Assembly (NCBI GenBank): GCA_015693905.1
Contig: CP065161.1
Location: 2,463,001-2,527,000 of the forward strand
DNA: 64,000 nucleotides
Source of the DNA: Rhodobacterales bacterium HKCCA1288
Lineage (GTDB): Bacteria; Pseudomonadota; Alphaproteobacteria; Rhodobacterales; Rhodobacteraceae
Direction of reading: 5' to 3'
Shown here: one piece after another, positions 17,050 through 24,501 of the stretch
Numbering within the stretch: position 1 is the stretch's first letter
Layout: each line of letters opens with the position of its first letter
Program-made: the position numbers and the translations under genes
The notes under the pieces: generated by a model
Database searches by the model: none
What the model was told of the DNA's origin: nothing
What the model saw: the letters and a program-made list of their open reading frames with translations, nothing else

Positions 17050-18023
17050 TCAACGCTCCGTTGGGTCGGGTGGCGATAGCTCATTCGGCGGATCGACCCT
17101 GTTTTCGAACGCATCAAGATTGTTTCGGTGGTCAGCCATCCAGGTTCGCGCTTGATCCCCGACAGGATTGAGCCCGAGGTCACGCCTGTTGCCGCGAAGA
17201 TCACATCTTCGGTCACCATTTCATCGCGTGTGTAGACGCGGTCAAAATCGCTGATGCCTGCCTTAGTGGCGCGGGCGCGTTCATCGTCATTGCGGAACAC
17301 CAAGCGGCCCCACATCTGACCACCCATGCATTTCAGGGCCGCTGCGGCCAACACCCCTTCGGGTGCGCCGCCTTGGCCCATATACATATCGATCCCTGTC
17401 AGATTGGCCTCTGCCGTATGGATCACCCCCGCGACATCACCATCCGTAATCAAACGAATTGAGGCGCCTGTGCCGCGAATTTCTGCAATCATCGCCTCAT
17501 GGCGGGGGCGTTCGAGAACACAAACTGTAATGTCATTTGGGCTGCATCCGCGTGCTTTGGCCAAGGCCATGACACGTTCTGCAGGGGTCATATCCAAATT
17601 AAGGACGCCCTCAGGATAGCCCGGCCCAATGGCAAGCTTATCCATATAAGTGTCGGGGGCGTGCAACATGGAGCCACGTGGCCCCATCGCAATCACTGTC
17701 AGGGCGTTAGGCATATCCTTTGCGGTCAGGGTTGTCCCTTCTAGGGGATCAAGCGCAATATCAACTGCGGGGCCAGTTCCTGTGCCGACCTCTTCGCCGA
17801 TATACAGCATGGGGGCCTCGTCCCGTTCGCCCTCACCGATGACAACCACACCTTGGATATCAAGCAGGTTCAACTGCTCGCGCATGGCGTTTACCGCGGC
17901 TTGGTCGGCGGCCTTTTCATCGCCGCGGCCAATAAGATCTGCCGAGGCAATCGCCGCCGCTTCAGAAACACGGGCCAAGCCCAAAGAGAGCATACGATCA
18001 TTGAAATCGGATTTTTGCGACAT
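17046..18023 (-). CDS. glpX: Class II fructose-1,6-bisphosphatase
   Basis: A 325-residue GlpX-type phosphatase that converts fructose-1,6-bisphosphate to fructose-6-phosphate (gluconeogenesis; also the Calvin cycle in autotrophs). Family motifs: VVIGEGERDEAPMLYIGEEVG (metal-binding acids), ALDPLEGTTL (the DPxxGT inositol-phosphatase-like signature) and GGAPEGVLAAAALKCMGG. It starts 20 nt after hom and overlaps the isochorismatase gene by 4 nt. Confidence 0.94.
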   Translation of the reverse strand: MSQKSDFNDRMLSLGLARVSEAAAIASADLIGRGDEKAADQAAVNAMREQLNLLDIQGVVVIGEGERDEAPMLYIGEEVGTGTGPAVDIALDPLEGTTLTAKDMPNALTVIAMGPRGSMLHAPDTYMDKLAIGPGYPEGVLNLDMTPAERVMALAKARGCSPNDITVCVLERPRHEAMIAEIRGTGASIRLITDGDVAGVIHTAEANLTGIDMYMGQGGAPEGVLAAAALKCMGGQMWGRLVFRNDDERARATKAGISDFDRVYTRDEMVTEDVIFAATGVTSGSILSGIKREPGWLTTETILMRSKTGSIRRMSYRHPTQRSVE

Positions 18024-18042
18024 GGGCGGTATGGCCTTTCTT

Positions 18043-19329
18043 TCAGACGTCTTCGATGCGCAGGGCGACAGGGGGGCTCATCAGCACACCCGTCTGCGGC
18101 AGGGCGGCAAGCGCCTCTTGCAACGCGGGCTGTGCGGCTTTGTGGGTCACAATCAAAACAGGCGCGGCCTCGTCTGGGTGATCATATTGGCGCATCCGAT
18201 CAATAGAAATGCCATTATCGCCCAAAACTGTGGCAATTTTTGCCAAAGCGCCTGGTTTGTCGGTCAAGGTCATGCGGATATAGTAGCAGGCCGCCGAAGC
18301 TGCTGATGCAGGTGGGGCTGCCTTGAGGGTTTTTGCAGGTTGGCCAAAGGTCGCAACCCGTATGCCGCGCGCAATGTCGCAAATATCAGACAGCACCGCG
18401 CTGGCGGTTGGGCCTTCGCCTGCACCCGCGCCGCGCAGCACGATTTGACCAACATGGTCGCCTTCGACCACCACCATATTCGTTCCGCCCTCAAGCTGCC
18501 CCAAGGGGGAGGAGGCGGGAACAAGGCAAGGGCTCATGCGCTGCTCTAGGCCACGGCCCGTCATCCGCGCCACGCCCAAAAGTTTGATCTTGAACCCCAG
18601 ATCAGCCGCGCGCTTGATATCTTCGATGGTGACAGCGCCGATCCCCTCAAGGCGCATGCCGTCAAAATCAACCTTTGTGCCAAAGGCGATAGAGGACAGA
18701 AGCGCCAATTTATGACCCGCATCAATGCCGCCCACATCAAGCTGTGGATCCGCCTCCAAATAGCCAAGACCATCGGCTTCGGCAAAGGCCTCCTCATAGG
18801 TGAGGCCTGCATTTTCCATCCGCGTGAGGATGTAGTTGCAGGTTCCGTTCATCACGCCCATCACGCGGGTGATCTGGTTGCCTGCCAAACCTTCGGTCAA
18901 GGATTTGATAATTGGGATGCCACCCGCCACTGCAGCCTCAAAGCGCAGGACAAGGTTCTTATCCTCTGCCGCTTCGGCCAATTCTTGCCCATGCAAGGCC
19001 AAAAGCGCCTTATTGGCCGTAACAACATCTTTGCCTGCGGCAATCGCGGCCTCGGTCGCGGCCTTGGCAGGGCCATCCGAGCCGCCCATCAGTTCAACAA
19101 AGACATCCACATCCTCGCGCTTGGCCAGTGCCACGGGATCATCCTCCCATGCGTATTTCGCCAGATTCACGCCGCGATCTTTGTCACGGCTGCGGGCGCT
19201 TACGGCGGAAATGGTGACCTTGCGCCCTGTGCGGGCTTCAATGAGCGCGCCATTGTTCTGAATCATCTTGATGACACCTGTGCCAACGGTGCCAAGACCT
19301 GCGATTGCAAGACGCAAAGGGCGTTCCAT
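18043..19329 (-). CDS. hom: Homoserine dehydrogenase
   Basis: A 428-residue homoserine dehydrogenase that reduces aspartate semialdehyde to homoserine for threonine and methionine synthesis. It has an N-terminal NAD(P)-binding motif GLGTVGTG, the substrate region (TANKALLALHG, EAAVAGGIPIIKSL, NGTCNYILT, and LGYLEADPQLDVGGIDAGHKLALL), and a C-terminal ACT domain (YYIRMTLTDKPGALAKIATVL) that would sense an amino acid for feedback. The start at 19329 (MERPLRLAIAG) follows a clean GGAGG; a frame continues 13 codons further up. It is the first gene of the operon with glpX, the isochorismatase gene and recJ. Confidence 0.95.
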   Translation of the reverse strand: MERPLRLAIAGLGTVGTGVIKMIQNNGALIEARTGRKVTISAVSARSRDKDRGVNLAKYAWEDDPVALAKREDVDVFVELMGGSDGPAKAATEAAIAAGKDVVTANKALLALHGQELAEAAEDKNLVLRFEAAVAGGIPIIKSLTEGLAGNQITRVMGVMNGTCNYILTRMENAGLTYEEAFAEADGLGYLEADPQLDVGGIDAGHKLALLSSIAFGTKVDFDGMRLEGIGAVTIEDIKRAADLGFKIKLLGVARMTGRGLEQRMSPCLVPASSPLGQLEGGTNMVVVEGDHVGQIVLRGAGAGEGPTASAVLSDICDIARGIRVATFGQPAKTLKAAPPASAASAACYYIRMTLTDKPGALAKIATVLGDNGISIDRMRQYDHPDEAAPVLIVTHKAAQPALQEALAALPQTGVLMSPPVALRIEDV

Positions 19330-19441
19330 GATCCCGAACCTCCAAATACTTATGCGCAAGGCGCACATTCTTAAGTTGAACCCCTGTTAGCCCCTTCCAA
19401 TGCGAGGTGCAACGCAGGCAGGGCAACTATTCCACACGGAT

Positions 19442-19702
19442 TTAATTGAGTGGCGCGTTGGCCAAGGCAGCGGCGCGGCGGCGCATGTCTTCTGCGCGCT
19501 CGGACAATTCCCCAACAGTGGCCTCAGCGGTGCTTGGTGTCTCGGCGCGGGTCGGGTCACGCACCCCCTCAACTTCAAGCGCGCCAAGCGGCAAAAGCGC
19601 GGGGTAACTTGCGGCGCGCAGATCTTGGCGCGCGGTGTTCTGTGCGCTGCAAGCAGACAGCGCGAGAGGCAAGACCAGCAAAAGGGGCGTGATATATCGC
19701 AT
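19442..19702 (-). CDS. Small predicted lipoprotein
   Basis: An 86-residue protein starting at 19702 with a lipoprotein signal (MRYITPLLLVLPLALSACSA); the lipobox LSAC places the acylated Cys at residue 18. The mature part is only about 68 residues, Ala/Glu/Arg-rich, ending with a helical SERAEDMRRRAAALANAP segment. The frame is open much further upstream to 19966, but that extension would overlap the divergent ammonia-lyase gene and has no signal, so it was rejected. The function is unknown; an outer-membrane or periplasm-facing anchor is implied. Confidence 0.7.
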   Translation of the reverse strand: MRYITPLLLVLPLALSACSAQNTARQDLRAASYPALLPLGALEVEGVRDPTRAETPSTAEATVGELSERAEDMRRRAAALANAPLN

Positions 19703-19759
19703 GATCTTGCGATAGCGCGCCAATCGGCTTGGGTCTAGCCTTGTTTGCGTGCTCAGGCC

Positions 19760-19775
19760 TTTGCCATTTGGCAAA
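19760..19775. promoter_or_regulatory. 16-bp inverted repeat between divergent genes
   Basis: TTTGCCATTTGGCAAA is a perfect 6-bp inverted repeat with a 4-nt spacer. It lies between the divergent lipoprotein gene (start 19702) and the ammonia-lyase gene (start 19870), about 95 bp upstream of the latter. It is placed as an operator could be, but no adjacent regulator gene suggests which protein would bind. Confidence 0.4.
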
Positions 19776-19869
19776 TTGGCGGTTTTTGTGGTTAGAGTGA
19801 CGCGGGGAACACGAAAGCACCGATAAACTGGTCTTAGGCTTGGTGCGATTAGAAAAGGGACATTGCGCC

Positions 19870-20946
19870 ATGGAAGACACAGCCTTGCACCCAACCGCGA
19901 TCCACGAGAATCCTTATCGCGGGGCGGGTCTGCCTGATTTGCAGTGCTTTCCCAGTCAGGATGCAAGCCCCGTTCAGGCCCTATTGGAACAGTGCCCCGC
20001 TTATGCGCCCACGCCCCTTTTGGTGCGCGATGATTTGGCCAAAGCGGCAGGCACAGCCGCGTTTTTCGTTAAAGATGAGCGCGCGCGTATGGGGCTTGGA
20101 AGCTTCAAAGCCTTGGGCGCGGCCTATGTCATCGCCCGCGCTGCGCGCGCAGCCATGGAAAATGGGGCCACTGACTACAGCACGGCCCTGACAGGCCGCG
20201 CGTTTATCGCCGCAAGTGCGGGCAATCATGGTCTGTCTGTTGCGGCAGGCGCGCGGGTCTTTGGCGCGCGTGCCATAATCTATCTGTCTGACACTGTCCC
20301 TGAGGCTTTTGCCAATCGTCTGCGCGCGCAAGGGGCGGAGCCGCGCCGTGCAGGGGCAACCTATGAGGAAAGCATGAAGGCCGCCGAGGCTGCAGCCGCG
20401 GCGGGGGAAGGCACGCTTTTGCCCGATAGCACATGGGCGGGTGAGATGACCCAAGGCTATCTCGTGATGGAGGGGTATTTGCAAATCGGGGCGGAAATGG
20501 CCGAAGCACTGGACAGCCCCCCAACCCATATTTTCTTGCAAGCAGGTGTGGGTGGCATGGCAGGGGCCTTGGCCGCCCATGCGCGCGCCACATGGGGGCA
20601 GACCCCGCAGATTATCGTGGTCGAGCCTGACGCAGCCCCCGCCCTGCAAGATGCGATTGCCGCGGGTCATGTGGTCGACAGCCACGGCCCTGTCTCAATC
20701 ATGGGACGGCTTGATTGCAAAACCGCCTCGCTTGTGGCGCTTGCGGGGCTGGCGCGCGATGCGGATCAATTTTTGACGATCTCAGATGGTCAAGCGGCCT
20801 CGGGCGTCGCGCGCTTGACCGAGGCGGGGCTTGCCTCCACGCCATCGGGCGCCGCGGGCGTGATTGCTGCGGCCTATCTTGGCTATGACTTCCCACCCGA
20901 TGCGCGGGTTCTTTGTGTGTTGAGCGAAGGGCCAGAGGATGTCTGA
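19870..20946 (+). CDS. Diaminopropionate ammonia-lyase-like PLP enzyme
   Basis: A 358-residue fold-type II PLP enzyme (tryptophan-synthase-beta family). The PLP Lys is in LGSFKALGAAYV, the phosphate loop in ASAGNHGLSVAAGARVFG, and the Gly-rich region in LQAGVGGMAGALAAHAR. The opening (NPYRGAGLPDL) and overall pattern best match diaminopropionate ammonia-lyases, which convert 2,3-diaminopropionate to pyruvate and two ammonia, though it is about 40 residues shorter than the typical 400. Threonine/serine dehydratase is the alternative. The start at 19870 (MEDTALHP) is preferred over an upstream start at 19840. Its end overlaps the M24 gene by 8 nt, implying coupled translation and a joint catabolic role. 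Confidence 0.8.
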   Translation: MEDTALHPTAIHENPYRGAGLPDLQCFPSQDASPVQALLEQCPAYAPTPLLVRDDLAKAAGTAAFFVKDERARMGLGSFKALGAAYVIARAARAAMENGATDYSTALTGRAFIAASAGNHGLSVAAGARVFGARAIIYLSDTVPEAFANRLRAQGAEPRRAGATYEESMKAAEAAAAAGEGTLLPDSTWAGEMTQGYLVMEGYLQIGAEMAEALDSPPTHIFLQAGVGGMAGALAAHARATWGQTPQIIVVEPDAAPALQDAIAAGHVVDSHGPVSIMGRLDCKTASLVALAGLARDADQFLTISDGQAASGVARLTEAGLASTPSGAAGVIAAAYLGYDFPPDARVLCVLSEGPEDV

Positions 20947-22090
20947 CCTGTTCCCGCCCTCTGAATATCACCGCCGTCATAGCGCGATTCAGGCCCGCCT
21001 ACAGGCCGCAGGCCTAGATGCCATTTTGCTGACCCAAGCCGCGGATATTTTCTATGTTACGGGTTTTCTCACCCGCTTTTGGGAAAGTCCCGCCCGGCCT
21101 TGGTTTGTGGTGATCCCCGCCACAGGCACCCCAATCGCCGTGATCCCCGAGATTGGGGCCTATCTTATGGGGCAATCGGTGATCTCCGATATCCGCACAT
21201 GGCCCGCGCCGCGCCCCGAAGATGATGGGGTCAGCTTGTTGGCTGAGGCCTTATGTGACGTCACATCCAAAGACGGAAAGATTGGTGTGGCCATGGGCCT
21301 AGAGACGCAGCTGCGGATGCCTTTGGGGGATTTCTTTGCGCTGCAAACCCGTCTCGCCCCCCGCAGTTTTGTGGATGCGACAGATATCATGCACCGCACC
21401 CGCGAGATAAAATCAGCGCTTGAGATTGAAAAATTGCGCGCCGCCTGCGCCATTGGTAATCGTGCCTTTGCCCGCGTTGATGAAATTGCCCGTGTTGGCA
21501 CGCCCTTAGACGCGGTGTTTCGGGCCTTTCAAATCCTGCTGCTCGAGGAGGGGGCCGACTGGGTGTCCTATGTCGCAGGGGGCGCGGGCGAGGGGAGCTA
21601 TGGTGATGTGATCTCACCTGCCGCGCCGACACCCCTGCACAGTGGCGATATTTTGATGCTTGATACAGGCGCGGTGAAAGACGGCTATTTTTGTGACTTT
21701 GATCGCAATTTTGCCATCGGCACCCCAAGCCCTGAGGCGGCCCGCGGGCATCAGATTTTACAAGATGCGATCCATGCGGTGATGGAGGGGGTTGCGCCGA
21801 ATATACGCGCCTCAGACCTGCACGCGATGCTATGCCGCGAAATTACGGCGCACGGCGGCACGCCTTGTGGTGGTCGCTTAGGGCACGGGTTGGGCGTGAC
21901 GCTGACTGAATGGCCATCCCTGACACCGCACGATCAGACAATGCTGCCTGCGGGTATGGTTCTCACGCTTGAGCCATCTGTTGATCTAGGGCAGGGGCGG
22001 ATACTGGTCGCCGAAGAAAATATTGTCCTGACAGAAAACGGGGCGGAGTTTTTAACAAACCCCGCCCCGCGTGATATTATAATTTTATAG
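20939..22090 (+). CDS. M24-family metallohydrolase (Xaa-Pro peptidase/ectoine hydrolase-like)
   Basis: A 383-residue pita-bread-fold protein. The N-terminal creatinase-like domain covers about residues 5-140 and the catalytic domain about 150-380. All five metal ligands can be located: two Asp in LMLDTGAVKDGYFCDFDRN, His in GRLGHGLGV, Glu in LTLEPS, and Glu in VAEENIVL. Family members include Xaa-Pro aminopeptidases, creatinase and ectoine hydrolase. The coupling to an ammonia-lyase-like gene suggests hydrolysis of an N-acylated or cyclic amino acid whose product feeds the PLP enzyme; this is inference. It is distinct from the DddP at 1410-2750, lacking DddP's N-terminal signature. Confidence 0.85.
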   Translation: MSDLFPPSEYHRRHSAIQARLQAAGLDAILLTQAADIFYVTGFLTRFWESPARPWFVVIPATGTPIAVIPEIGAYLMGQSVISDIRTWPAPRPEDDGVSLLAEALCDVTSKDGKIGVAMGLETQLRMPLGDFFALQTRLAPRSFVDATDIMHRTREIKSALEIEKLRAACAIGNRAFARVDEIARVGTPLDAVFRAFQILLLEEGADWVSYVAGGAGEGSYGDVISPAAPTPLHSGDILMLDTGAVKDGYFCDFDRNFAIGTPSPEAARGHQILQDAIHAVMEGVAPNIRASDLHAMLCREITAHGGTPCGGRLGHGLGVTLTEWPSLTPHDQTMLPAGMVLTLEPSVDLGQGRILVAEENIVLTENGAEFLTNPAPRDIIIL

Positions 22091-22096
22091 GCGCTG

Positions 22097-23392
22097 TCAG
22101 ATGCTTGGGTAGATGGGGAAGCGCTGGCAGAGTGCCTTTACCTCTGCGGCAACTTTTGCCTCTACGGCGCCATTGCCGTCCTCACCATTCGCGGCCAAGC
22201 CATCGACCACTTCAACGATCCAATCTGCAACTTGGCGGAATTCGGTCTCGGTAAAGCCACGGGTTGTGGCCGCAGGTGTTCCCAAACGCACGCCTGAGGT
22301 GATCATCGGCTTTTCGGTGTCAAACGGGATGCCGTTTTTGTTGCAGGTGATGTTGGCACGGCCAAGCGCCTTTTCAGTGGCGTTGCCTTTTACGCCTTTG
22401 GGGCGCAGGTCAACCAACATCAAATGCGTATCTGTGCCGCCTGTGACGATATCCAAGCCGCCCTTCATCAGCTGATCCGCCAGCGCCTTGGCATTGGCAA
22501 TCACTTGGGTCTGGTAGGCTTTGAATTCAGGGCGCAGCGCCTCACCAAAGGCCACGGCCTTGGCGGCGATCACATGCATCAACGGCCCGCCTTGGATGCC
22601 AGGGAAGATGGCAGAATTGACCTTCTTGGCGATATCTTCGTCATTTGTCAGGATCATCCCACCGCGTGGCCCGCGCAGGGTTTTATGCGTGGTGGTGGTT
22701 GCAACATGCGCATGCGGGAAAGGCGAGGGGTAATGACCCGATGCCACAAGTCCCGCGAAATGCGCCATGTCGACCAAAAGATAGGCCCCGACACTGTCAG
22801 CAATCTCACGCATTTTTGCAAAATCAATGACACGCGGAATGGCCGAGCCGCCCGCAATCAGCATTTTGGGCTTATGTTCAGCCGCAAGTTCGGCAATCGC
22901 GTCATAGTCGATTTCCATGTCCTGCTTGCGCACACCGTATTGGATGGCGTTAAACCACTTGCCCGATTGGTTGGGCTTGGCGCCATGGGTCAGGTGGCCG
23001 CCTGCATCAAGGCTCATACCCAAGATGGTATCGCCAGGCGTCAAAAGAGCTGTGAAAACCCCTTGGTTCGCTTGGCTGCCTGAATTGGGCTGCACATTGG
23101 CATGCGCACAGTCAAACAATTTGCAGGCCCGCTCAATCGCAAGGTTTTCTGCGATATCGACATAATCGCAGCCGCCATAATACCGCCGACCAGGATAACC
23201 TTCGGCATATTTATTGGTCATCACCGAGCCTTGCGCAGCCATCACAGCAGCCGAGACGATGTTTTCGGAGGCGATCAATTCGATCTCTTCGCTTTGACGA
23301 CCGAACTCTTTGGTAATCGCGCCAAAGATTTCAGGGTCACGGGTGCTGAGGGCTTCGGTGAAAAATCCATCGTCACGGTGGGGCGCAGTCAT
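22097..23392 (-). CDS. glyA: Serine hydroxymethyltransferase
   Basis: A 431-residue SHMT, which interconverts serine and glycine while charging tetrahydrofolate. Diagnostic segments are [11 protein letters not shown] near the N-terminus, [28 protein letters not shown], and the PLP Lys in [16 protein letters not shown]. Length and motifs are standard. It is preceded by a roughly 235-nt leader shared with the divergent nadK gene and convergent with the M24 gene, whose stop is 7 nt away. Confidence 0.97.
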   Translation of the reverse strand: MTAPHRDDGFFTEALSTRDPEIFGAITKEFGRQSEEIELIASENIVSAAVMAAQGSVMTNKYAEGYPGRRYYGGCDYVDIAENLAIERACKLFDCAHANVQPNSGSQANQGVFTALLTPGDTILGMSLDAGGHLTHGAKPNQSGKWFNAIQYGVRKQDMEIDYDAIAELAAEHKPKMLIAGGSAIPRVIDFAKMREIADSVGAYLLVDMAHFAGLVASGHYPSPFPHAHVATTTTHKTLRGPRGGMILTNDEDIAKKVNSAIFPGIQGGPLMHVIAAKAVAFGEALRPEFKAYQTQVIANAKALADQLMKGGLDIVTGGTDTHLMLVDLRPKGVKGNATEKALGRANITCNKNGIPFDTEKPMITSGVRLGTPAATTRGFTETEFRQVADWIVEVVDGLAANGEDGNGAVEAKVAAEVKALCQRFPIYPSI

Positions 23393-23627
23393 AGTGAGGG
23401 CTCCTTACATCGGGGGCGCGTTTTGTTGGGTGACGCGCGGGCGCTGTCTATCGCATGGGGTTTAGGGCAGAACAGCCCTTTGGAAAAGGGCGAAAGCGGC
23501 AATTCGACAGAGAGTCGCGCCCTGCCGCCCTGCAAGGCGGGCAAATTTGCACTGTTTTGCGGGGTCTTGTGTTTCGGCATGGCAGGGAACAGGATGGCAT
23601 CACCCCTGTCTCGCAAAGGTCGCGCAG
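23393..23627. other. glyA-nadK intergenic region with two hairpins
   Basis: This 235-bp divergent region holds promoters for both glyA and nadK. Two stem-loops are visible: GCCCTTTGGAAAAGGGC at 23475-23491 (7-bp stem, 3-nt loop), and CCGCC/GGCGG at 23525-23540 (5-bp stem, 6-nt loop). Both would lie in a long glyA leader transcript. No recognisable glycine, SAM or THF riboswitch consensus was seen. Confidence 0.4.
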
Positions 23628-24395
23628 ATGAGCAAAGATTTGAAAATAGCCTTTTTGGCCTCGCGGGCGCGGATGGCGCAGGCCGCCCTTGCGGAATTGA
23701 GCGCGGCTTATGGCCAATCAACGCCTCAGGAGGCCGATATCATCGTGGCGCTTGGCGGGGATGGCTTTATGCTGTCGACCTTGCACGAAACCCAACCGCT
23801 CAATCGTCCGGTCTATGGAATGAACCGTGGCACGGTCGGCTTTTTGATGAATGAATATTCTGCCGATGGTTTGATGGCCCGCCTCACTGCGGCGGAGGAG
23901 GCGCAGATCAACCCGTTGCGGATGAAGGCGCGGCGCGCGACAGGCGAAACAATCGAGGCTTTGGCGATCAATGAGGTCAGTTTGCTGCGCGCAGGCCCCC
24001 AAGCCGCCAAGCTGCGCATCCATGTTGATGGAAAGCTGCGCATGCAAGAACTGGTCTGCGATGGCGCGCTGTTATGCACGCCTGCAGGCTCGACCGCCTA
24101 TAACTATTCCGCGCATGGCCCGATTTTGCCCATTGGTGCAGATGTTTTGGCGATGACCGCCGTGGCGGCCTTTCGTCCGCGCAGGTGGCGGGGGGCGCTG
24201 CTCAATAAATCATCCAATGTGATTTTCGAAGTGGTCGATCCTGACCACCGCCCTGTGATGGCAGATGCCGACAGCGTTTCGGTGAACAACGTCACCCATG
24301 TAGAGATATCCAGCGCGCAAGACGTGACCCATCGTATCCTGTTCGATCCAGGCCATGGTTTGGAAGAGCGGCTTTTGCGCGAGCAATTCGTGTAA
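23628..24395 (+). CDS. nadK: NAD kinase
   Basis: A 255-residue ATP-NAD kinase that makes NADP. Motifs: IVALGGDGFML (the GGDG NAD-kinase signature), NRGTVGFLMNEY, and CTPAGSTAYNYSAHGPILP. The start at 23628 (MSKDLKIAFLAS) gives the usual length; the frame runs about 27 codons further upstream without similarity. Divergent from glyA. Confidence 0.95.
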   Translation: MSKDLKIAFLASRARMAQAALAELSAAYGQSTPQEADIIVALGGDGFMLSTLHETQPLNRPVYGMNRGTVGFLMNEYSADGLMARLTAAEEAQINPLRMKARRATGETIEALAINEVSLLRAGPQAAKLRIHVDGKLRMQELVCDGALLCTPAGSTAYNYSAHGPILPIGADVLAMTAVAAFRPRRWRGALLNKSSNVIFEVVDPDHRPVMADADSVSVNNVTHVEISSAQDVTHRILFDPGHGLEERLLREQFV

Positions 24396-24425
24396 TCCAA
24401 ACGGGATTTGCCCTTTCCTCGGCGA

Positions 24426-24443
24426 TAGTTTAACGTTAAACTA
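24426..24443. promoter_or_regulatory. 18-bp perfect palindrome upstream of maeB
   Basis: TAGTTTAACGTTAAACTA is a perfect palindrome 58 bp upstream of the malic enzyme start, in the 106 bp after nadK. Symmetry and position fit a dimeric repressor or activator site. The half-site TTTAAC/GTTAAA recurs with a 9-nt spacer at 27081-27101 near prpE. Confidence 0.55.
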
Positions 24444-24501
24444 ATTGTGGAGGGTGGCCGTTTGCGGCCGTTTGGCGACCATAGCCGATTGGGAATAGAT
24501 C

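Noticed and set aside
19703-19966. N-terminal extension of the small lipoprotein gene
   Set aside because: The added part destroys the signal peptide position and overlaps the divergent ammonia-lyase gene.
23393-23627. Glycine or SAM riboswitch before glyA
   Set aside because: No recognisable consensus core was found on the minus strand; only simple hairpins are seen.
23102-23854. 250-aa plus-strand ORF over glyA and nadK
   Set aside because: It overlaps the start regions of two recognised genes in another frame without motifs.
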